Shown here piece after piece: positions 41,125-46,348 of a DNA stretch of 46,348 nucleotides. The notes beneath the pieces were generated by a model, which saw only the letters and a program-made list of their open reading frames with translations, was not told where the DNA came from and ran no database searches. This DNA comes from Planctomycetota bacterium. GTDB lineage: Bacteria > Planctomycetota > UBA8742 > JACQVU01 > JANLHZ01. Position 1 is the stretch's first letter, and each line of letters starts with the position of its first letter. The position numbers and the translations under genes were made by a program. The stretch spans positions 1-46,348 of the forward strand of contig JANLHZ010000162.1 in the NCBI GenBank assembly GCA_024653775.1, in the 5' to 3' direction.

Positions 41125-41916
41125 TTAGAGGAGTCCCTGCAAATAGCGTATCGCGCCGCGGAAGATCGGGAAGCAGGTCTCTTCGATCTCAGGTTCGCGC
41201 CTTGTCCACGTCGGATGCTGGAACGGAAATCTGAAACGCTCCGGATGCGGCATAAGTCCGAGCACTCTGCCGCTGACGTCGAGGATACCCGCGATGTTCA
41301 TCGTCGTGCCGCTCGGGTTCGACGGATAACTGACGCTCGTCCCGTTGCCAACTGGAAGGTATCGGAATGCGATCTGATCGTTTACGCAGATCGACTTCAG
41401 GGTTTCGTCGTTCTCCGGGACGAGTTTGCCTTCGCCGTGAGCGACGGGCATTTCGATCACGTCCGGAAGCTCCGCGAGAAACGGGCTGCGTCTGGTCGCG
41501 ACTTCGAGCTTCGTCCATCTACATTCGTAGTGCCCGGAGTCGTTCGACGTTAGCGTGACTTTCCGCGGGACGCCGCTTTCGTCAAGACCCGGAAGCAGCC
41601 CGGCTTTCACTAGCACCTGGAAGCCGTTGCAGATGCCGAGGATCAGCCTTCCGCGCTCGATATGCTTCTTGATCGGTATTTCGAGATGCGTGCGAAGAAT
41701 GCTCGCTAAAACCGCGCCCGCGTGGATGTCGTCTCCGAAGCTGAATCCGCCCGGCACCACGATCAGGTCGGCTGCTTCGAGGATGCCCGGATCCTCGATA
41801 ATGCGGTTTATATGGATCGCCTCCGTCAGCGCTGGCAGGTCCGAGAACGCGCGGCGCGTTTCCACGTCGCAGTTGATTCCGGGCGCCCTTAGAACGAGTA
41901 CGTTGATCTTTCTCAT
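41125..41916 (-). CDS. purQ: Phosphoribosylformylglycinamidine synthase, glutaminase subunit (PurQ)
   Basis: 263 residues. PurQ releases ammonia from glutamine for the fourth step of purine synthesis, in complex with PurL and PurS. It is a class I amidotransferase with nucleophile Cys96 in GICNGFQ and the His224/Glu226 pair in MPHPER. VVPGGFSFGDDIHAGAV and APGINCDVET are PurQ hallmarks. The length fits the PurQ branch with a slightly extended C terminus. The gene is alone and convergent to cysD; purL and purS are not in the window. Confidence 0.96.
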   Translation of the reverse strand: MRKINVLVLRAPGINCDVETRRAFSDLPALTEAIHINRIIEDPGILEAADLIVVPGGFSFGDDIHAGAVLASILRTHLEIPIKKHIERGRLILGICNGFQVLVKAGLLPGLDESGVPRKVTLTSNDSGHYECRWTKLEVATRRSPFLAELPDVIEMPVAHGEGKLVPENDETLKSICVNDQIAFRYLPVGNGTSVSYPSNPSGTTMNIAGILDVSGRVLGLMPHPERFRFPFQHPTWTRREPEIEETCFPIFRGAIRYLQGLL

Positions 41917-42012
41917 CTTGCTTCTCTGAATCTTCTGAATGAACCATATCAGCGAGAGCCGCGGTATTCAACTGAGGCCTTGAGTTTCTGCGGTTTCATG
42001 GGAAAATGCATG

Positions 42013-42047
42013 GAGTAGGGAATAGGGAGTAGGGAGTAGGGAGTAGG
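42013..42047 (+). repeat. Heptamer tandem repeat (GAGTAGG)5 with G-quadruplex pattern
   Basis: Five heptamers (GAGTAGG, one GAATAGG variant) end nine bases before the ATG of the next gene. The GGG runs recur every seven bases, giving five G-tracts with four-base loops, the standard intramolecular quadruplex pattern. It lies in what should be the 5' untranslated leader. Confidence 0.85.
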
Positions 42048-42056
42048 GGAAAAGAG

Positions 42057-43304
42057 ATGCGCGCCGCGGAAGAGAGCATAACACATCCAGGCGAGGAAGA
42101 AGACCTCTGGCACGTCATCTACGATAACGTGCAGCGCGGGCCGGTTTCGTATGAGGTCGTGCTCGGGCTGATAGTCGAAGGAAAAGCCGGAGCAGGCGAT
42201 TTCGTTTGGACGCCGGGCTATCCCGACTGGAAGAAAATCGGAAGCACGCGAGAGTTCGCGCAATACGTCGGCGCGTTGTCCGGCGAAAGGACTTCGTCCC
42301 GTCCGGATTTCCGTGGAGGCGAACCCGTCCGTCAGTTCTGCCAGTACTGCGGCGCGAAGAACCTCGCGGAAGCGACGTTCTGCAGCAGGTGCGGCATCTC
42401 GCTCGAACAAGAGGAAGCGATTCTCGTTAGCGCGGAAGCGGAGCCGGGGCCGTCGTACTCGTATTACGCGCGCCGCGGACTTCTGCGCGGACCGAGCCAT
42501 GTGATGGCGTTCCTCGGCGGGCTTCTGATGTTCGTTTCGCTGTTCTGTCCGTGGCTCGAACTTGGTGGAAGCGTCCAGACCATCCTCGATTCCGAGGGCG
42601 GCCAGGGAATTTTTGCGCTGACGTGCCTCGTATTCCTTTTCGGGCTTTCGAACCTGCGCAAGGTCGGTCGCAAGCGAAGCCTCGCGGTGGCGTTTCTGAG
42701 CGTGTTCCTCGTGATTCTTTTCTACTTCTTCGCGATCAGTGTGAAGGATAATGCGGACTACTTCGCCAAGACTCTCGCGCCGATGCACCAGGGCGAGGTG
42801 CCCGTGCGTTCGATAGGCGCCTTGGACGAGTTCGAGCAGAGCGAAGGCGTACGCAAGCTCGGCGGGATCGGGATGGCGCTGTTCGCCGCTGGACTCGTGG
42901 TTGCGCTGCTGTTCTCGATGTGGGGGACGCTCCGGGAACTTGTCACGAGGCCGGTGTCCTCGCTCATTCTTTTCGTCATCGTGTCGATCGTCTGCGGCAG
43001 CGCGATAATGATGCAGCGGGGCTATCTTTACGACCGGCTCCTCGAAGCGAGATTCTATTTCGCGGGGTTCGAGGTAAAGTCGATGGAAAAGATCGAGGCG
43101 AGTCTCACGAGCGAGGAACCTTTGAAAAGAGACGCGGAGAAGGAACTCGTCACGGGTTACGCGTTCGAAGTATCGAAGGATGGCGCGAGCTATTCCGGGC
43201 AGGTCGTGATTTTCAAGGGATCGTTCGATGTGGTCGTGGATATGATTTTCGGTCGGCCCGTGCAGGACTCCGGAATTATTCTTGTGAAAAATTCCGGGCC
43301 GTGA
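42057..43304 (+). CDS. Membrane protein with GYF_2 (DUF4339) domain and zinc ribbon
   Basis: 415 residues. An N-terminal GYF_2 domain (WHVIYDNVQRGPVSYEVV...DWKKI, about 18-61) resembles domains thought to bind peptides. A zinc ribbon follows with Cys95, Cys98, Cys109 and Cys112 (FCQYCGAKN, FCSRCGISL). Five or so hydrophobic helices come next (from VMAFLGGLLMFVSLFCPW on), and then a C-terminal domain of about 110 residues probably on the same side. The start is marked by a weak AAAAGAG just after a G-rich heptamer array. It is 64 bases upstream of the transglutaminase gene in the same direction, so the two may be co-transcribed. The exact role is unknown. Confidence 0.82.
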   Translation: MRAAEESITHPGEEEDLWHVIYDNVQRGPVSYEVVLGLIVEGKAGAGDFVWTPGYPDWKKIGSTREFAQYVGALSGERTSSRPDFRGGEPVRQFCQYCGAKNLAEATFCSRCGISLEQEEAILVSAEAEPGPSYSYYARRGLLRGPSHVMAFLGGLLMFVSLFCPWLELGGSVQTILDSEGGQGIFALTCLVFLFGLSNLRKVGRKRSLAVAFLSVFLVILFYFFAISVKDNADYFAKTLAPMHQGEVPVRSIGALDEFEQSEGVRKLGGIGMALFAAGLVVALLFSMWGTLRELVTRPVSSLILFVIVSIVCGSAIMMQRGYLYDRLLEARFYFAGFEVKSMEKIEASLTSEEPLKRDAEKELVTGYAFEVSKDGASYSGQVVIFKGSFDVVVDMIFGRPVQDSGIILVKNSGP

Positions 43305-43320
43305 GTTGGGGTGAATACGT

Positions 43321-43326
43321 TATAAT
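43321..43326 (+). promoter_or_regulatory. Perfect -10 hexamer before the transglutaminase gene
   Basis: TATAAT lies 43 bases upstream of the ATG at 43369, in the 64-base spacer. I see no good -35 box at 16-18 bases, so this is a candidate only. Confidence 0.3.
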
Positions 43327-43368
43327 ACTGTGGACCCGCCCGAAGAAGATTCGCGAAGGAAGCCCTGA

Positions 43369-46110
43369 ATGCCGGTAGCTGTCGCTCAGCAGAAGGTTCT
43401 GAACCCGAAACTCGCGCGCCTTGGCGTGGTTTCGATCTGGTATAGCGCGTCGTATCTCGCGATGGCGATTCTTTCCATGATGATTCTCGGAATCGGACTC
43501 GCGGCTTCCGCGAGTTCGGCGGCGCTCGCGTTCGTGGCGCATGAGTGCGTGACCGCCATGCGGAAATGGATTTACAGGAAGCACAAGGATGAGAAGGCGA
43601 AACATCGAGCGGAGAAGCTGCGGAGCCTCGACATGTTTCTCCCAGCGTTTTTCGTCGTGCCGCTTCTGATTTTCGGGATCATGATCGCGTGGGAAGCGAT
43701 CCGGTCGGGGACGGTCCCGCCGGCGCCACTACTCGCGATCTGCCTGATTTCGTACGCTTTCGCGGGAAGGCCGCTCGGGGTCAGGTTCGCGACGCTGCTA
43801 ATAAGTTTTTCATTCGTCTACGGCATCGCGACGAATTTTTCGCTCTCGGCGTTCCTGATCGGGTTCGGGCTGTTCTCCGCGATGCTGATAACGAGCGGCA
43901 CCTTCGAATTCGAGCAGCGGGCCTTCAGCGAATTCGAACGCGGGGTGAGGCTGCGGATCGTCATGGCGCTCGCAATGGGAGCGGTCGCGTTTATGTTCGC
44001 TGTCATTCTGATCCTTGCCTCGCCGCTGTTCGCGGGGATGGTTTCAAGCGATACGGAGACAAAGATCGAGAGCGAAAGCGCGCTCCGGACGAATGAAAAC
44101 GAAAGGTCCGGAGGCGATGGTTTTCGCGGGGGGAGAGGCGACGGGACAGGTGACGACGGGCAGAGGTTCTCTCCCGTATCTGATGGGCCGCTAGATTTCG
44201 CGGAGGACCTTCGATTCAACGCGACGGAATCCCAGGCTGGAACTCCGGAAGTTCCGATGATGATGGTGCAGCTTTACGAAAAGCGGGGCGTGATGTCGAG
44301 GCTGCTTGAAGACAGACGCATCTACGTGCGCACCCGCGTTCTGACGAATTACTCCGGCAATCGCTGGTTCACCGAATTCGGCAAGATGGAGACGCTCAGA
44401 GCGACCGATTCAGATTCCGACACTCCGGGCGTAATTATCGAGGACGAGAGCGATCTGCCAGTGTTCGCGTCGTATCGCGGGACCTACCTCGTGCTCGCGG
44501 GCACGGTGTTCGAACTGCCGACGGTGGGGGAGGCTTCGAAAATCTATCTGGACGAAGTCGAACGGGACGTTTCGACCGGACTTTTCTTTGTTCCGGAGGG
44601 ACGGTACGCGCCTTATCGCTACGAGGCGAGCACGTTCGAGAAGGACGCGTCGCCTAACAGGTTGCTCGGACGTCGGTCGATTCCTCCGGAGGGCGGCTCA
44701 CAGCAGAAGATCGAGAACGTCAGCCGCGGGTCGGAGTATTTTGCGATCGCGCAGAAAATCAGGCAGCGCGCGAACTCAAACGCGCGTGGCACGGATGTCT
44801 CGTCCGTGAACCCCCACGGTCAGGATGACCGTGCCACGATCTCGGACTACGAACTCGCTATCGCGACGCTCCGATATTTCCATGACGAGAATTTCGTGTA
44901 TTCGATCGATGTCCGCAAACCCGATGGCGGTCTCGATCCGACGCTCGATTTCCTGCAGAACACGAAGAAGGGCTACTGCCAGCATTTTGCGTCCGCGACG
45001 ACGCTGATCCTTCGGAGCCTTGGCCTCACTGCGCGGGTCGCGGTCGGGTTTGCGGGAGATCAGTTCGACCCGGAGACGCAGGCGTTCGTGCTTACGTCGA
45101 AAGACTGCCACGCGTGGGTCGAGGTGCATTTCGCCGGGGCGGGGTGGGTGAGGTTCGATCCGGTGAACGGCATTCCCGTCGAAAGTTCGCTGGGACGCGA
45201 CGGAGGCGAGGGCGGTCAACCCGGTAGCGACGTCTATTCCGTCCGCTCGGAGCAGAACCGGCAGGCGATGGACTCGAGACGGGGCGCAACCGGCGAAAAT
45301 CGCGGAGGCGGCGGAATCGGAGGATCCGAGACGATACTAGATCCGGACGAGGGTCCGGGTCAAGGCCGCGGGAACCTCGAGAATTCTGGAAACGGAGGGA
45401 TCGGCATTTCCGGAAGGCCGCGGCACCCTGCGTTCGACGGTCTTACCGAGGTCTGGGAGAAGGAGAGCATCGCCGAGCGGCCGATTAGGCAGCGCGCGCG
45501 GGAGGAGTCGATGAATTTTGACGACCTCGGCGTGGATAGATCCTCCGCGGACGAAAACGAATCGCGGCAGGAGCAGCTAACGGACGGGATAGAGTCGATG
45601 GATGTCGAACTTCCTCCGGAGCGCGACGCTCCCGCGCCGAATTCCACTGCCGCGGTGCGGGAGGAGATCGCCGGCGCGGCGTACAACTTCGGGAACGCGC
45701 TGGCAATCCTTGCAATAGTCGCGGCTTTGGCTTTCATCGCGGTGAAGTTCATGCACTATCGAAAGGCTAAGCAGCGTTCCGGTGAATCCGGAAATCCGGA
45801 CGAGCAGACCTTCCTTGAATTTCTCAAACTCGGTATCGCACCAAAGCTCGCAAGGGCCGAAACCCACCGTGAGTTCATAATTCAGGAGTACGGCTCGATG
45901 CTCGATAGGCTCGCGAAATCGGAGATGCCGAAGGAGGCTCACGAGACTCCGTGGGATTACGCGCGGAGGCTGATGGATTCCGGCTTCGATAGAGAGCGCG
46001 TCTACGAAATCACGTCGATCTTTGCGGACGCGAAGTACGGCGAAATCGAGTTCTCGCAGGCCGATCTGGTTAAGTTCAGGAAGCTTGCCCAAGGCGTGAA
46101 CGTTCTGTGA
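43369..46110 (+). CDS. TgpA-like membrane transglutaminase (transglut_core plus DUF4129)
   Basis: 913 residues. About six N-terminal helices (to about 225) precede a long extracytoplasmic region, as in the TgpA/DUF3488 family. The transglutaminase core has the full triad: Cys537 in GYCQHFASA, His581 in DCHAWVEVHF and Asp597 in RFDPVNG. A Gly-rich linker follows, then a last TM (NALAILAIVAALAFIAV) and a C-terminal DUF4129-type domain (HREFIIQEYGSML...PWDYARRL). AAGGAAG lies seven bases before the ATG. These proteins usually sit with MoxR ATPase and DUF58 genes, which are not in view. Codons 473-490 are encoded by a 54-bp palindromic repeat that seems to be an in-frame insertion. Confidence 0.93.
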   Translation: MPVAVAQQKVLNPKLARLGVVSIWYSASYLAMAILSMMILGIGLAASASSAALAFVAHECVTAMRKWIYRKHKDEKAKHRAEKLRSLDMFLPAFFVVPLLIFGIMIAWEAIRSGTVPPAPLLAICLISYAFAGRPLGVRFATLLISFSFVYGIATNFSLSAFLIGFGLFSAMLITSGTFEFEQRAFSEFERGVRLRIVMALAMGAVAFMFAVILILASPLFAGMVSSDTETKIESESALRTNENERSGGDGFRGGRGDGTGDDGQRFSPVSDGPLDFAEDLRFNATESQAGTPEVPMMMVQLYEKRGVMSRLLEDRRIYVRTRVLTNYSGNRWFTEFGKMETLRATDSDSDTPGVIIEDESDLPVFASYRGTYLVLAGTVFELPTVGEASKIYLDEVERDVSTGLFFVPEGRYAPYRYEASTFEKDASPNRLLGRRSIPPEGGSQQKIENVSRGSEYFAIAQKIRQRANSNARGTDVSSVNPHGQDDRATISDYELAIATLRYFHDENFVYSIDVRKPDGGLDPTLDFLQNTKKGYCQHFASATTLILRSLGLTARVAVGFAGDQFDPETQAFVLTSKDCHAWVEVHFAGAGWVRFDPVNGIPVESSLGRDGGEGGQPGSDVYSVRSEQNRQAMDSRRGATGENRGGGGIGGSETILDPDEGPGQGRGNLENSGNGGIGISGRPRHPAFDGLTEVWEKESIAERPIRQRAREESMNFDDLGVDRSSADENESRQEQLTDGIESMDVELPPERDAPAPNSTAAVREEIAGAAYNFGNALAILAIVAALAFIAVKFMHYRKAKQRSGESGNPDEQTFLEFLKLGIAPKLARAETHREFIIQEYGSMLDRLAKSEMPKEAHETPWDYARRLMDSGFDRERVYEITSIFADAKYGEIEFSQADLVKFRKLAQGVNVL
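44785..44838. repeat. 54-bp palindromic repeat inserted in frame in the transglutaminase gene
   Basis: Ends CGTGGCACGG (44785-44794) and CCGTGCCACG (44829-44838) are perfect inverses. Inside are CACGGA/TCCGTG (44790-44795, 44803-44808) and CACGGTC/GACCGTG (44815-44821, 44827-44833). It is exactly 18 codons long and in register, encoding RGTDVSSVNPHGQDDRAT just upstream of the catalytic core. A relative with the same CGTGGCACG/CGTGCCACG ends lies right after this gene (46115-46175). Confidence 0.75.
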
Positions 46111-46114
46111 ATTC

Positions 46115-46175
46115 CGTGGCACGTCCGCCATCGTCCGTGGGAAACAATACTCACGGGCAAGATGCCCGTGCCACG
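46115..46175. repeat. 61-bp palindromic repeat after the transglutaminase stop codon
   Basis: CGTGGCACG (46115-46123) and CGTGCCACG (46167-46175) form the ends. A perfect inner hairpin CACGGGCA/TGCCCGTG (46152-46159, 46163-46170) has a 3-nt loop. It begins four bases after the stop codon, so it may protect the mRNA 3' end or help termination. The adjoining GTCCGCGGTCCC is the inverse of a word in the element at 30514-30526. Confidence 0.75.
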
Positions 46176-46348
46176 TCCGCGGTCCCGGCAGCGAAATCGG
46201 GCGCGAAAAAAATCCGTAAACAAATGCGCTGTAGTATAGTGCTTCAACAAAGTATTGTTGCAACAAGAAGAAGCAGGGATTGGAGGTTCGGGATCGCGCA
46301 AAAACAGGTAAGTCCGGAGTGCGGTATAAACTAACGCAGGCTGGTTCT

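Noticed and set aside
46107-46334. 75-residue plus-strand frame at the window end
   Set aside because: It is largely made of the palindromic repeat following the transglutaminase gene and has no ribosome site.

Overview
The window looks like a chromosomal stretch of a GC-rich, diderm (Gram-negative-type) bacterium. Supporting signs are three lipoproteins with clear lipoboxes, a Kdo/WaaP-like kinase, an Opp-type peptide importer with a very large periplasmic part, and a type III restriction-modification pair. Nothing here fixes the phylum. The scattered gene order (lone nuoD, lone purQ, lone cysD, lone DUF444 gene), the giant Ig-like lipoprotein and the palindromic interspersed repeats would suit a PVC-like or candidate-phylum genome, but that is an inference. 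No tRNA, rRNA, CRISPR array or prophage was seen.

Layout: 0.2-1.5 kb holds a DUF444 (YhbH/YeaH) gene with its own terminator. After a CTATAG-rich non-coding stretch, 2.1-4.2 kb holds an ABC ATPase translationally coupled to a protein that is not a permease. From 4.8 to 21.1 kb a single gene encodes a lipoprotein of about 5430 residues: N-terminal domains, 24 tandem Ig/IPT-like domains of about 105 residues, a mosaic region carrying four copies of a second module type, and a propeller-like C terminus. A strong terminator follows. At 21.2-23.3 kb a polytopic membrane protein and a Kdo-kinase-like protein form a two-gene envelope operon. At 23.3-25.4 kb two convergent coiled-coil lipoprotein genes lie between two inverted copies of a 180-bp MITE-like element.

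From 25.5 to 30.3 kb everything is on the minus strand: a CcmH-like membrane protein and an Rpn/YhgA-like nuclease, then obg, nuoD, and directly abutting nuoD a frameshifted PIN toxin with an intact small antitoxin-like gene. A third TTA-flanked palindromic element precedes a type III mod-res operon (30.6-34.9 kb). Next comes oppA-oppB-oppC (35.1-40.1 kb) without ATPase genes. Its OppC carries an insert of about 300 residues after TM1, and OppA carries an acidic insert. Then come cysD, a convergent purQ, a GYF/zinc-ribbon membrane protein, and a TgpA-like transglutaminase. Several spacers between 38.2 and 42.1 kb contain short tandem repeats, mostly heptamers.

The most unusual items are: (1) the giant lipoprotein, whose tandem array has a visible four-domain super-period; (2) a 54-bp palindromic repeat sitting exactly in frame (18 codons) inside the transglutaminase gene, with a relative just behind that gene's stop codon; (3) the inverted MITE pair around the lipoprotein genes; (4) the Opp importer with matching extra-cytoplasmic insertions. 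The last 170 bases hold no gene I can support, only a small TTGTTG/CAACAA palindrome.
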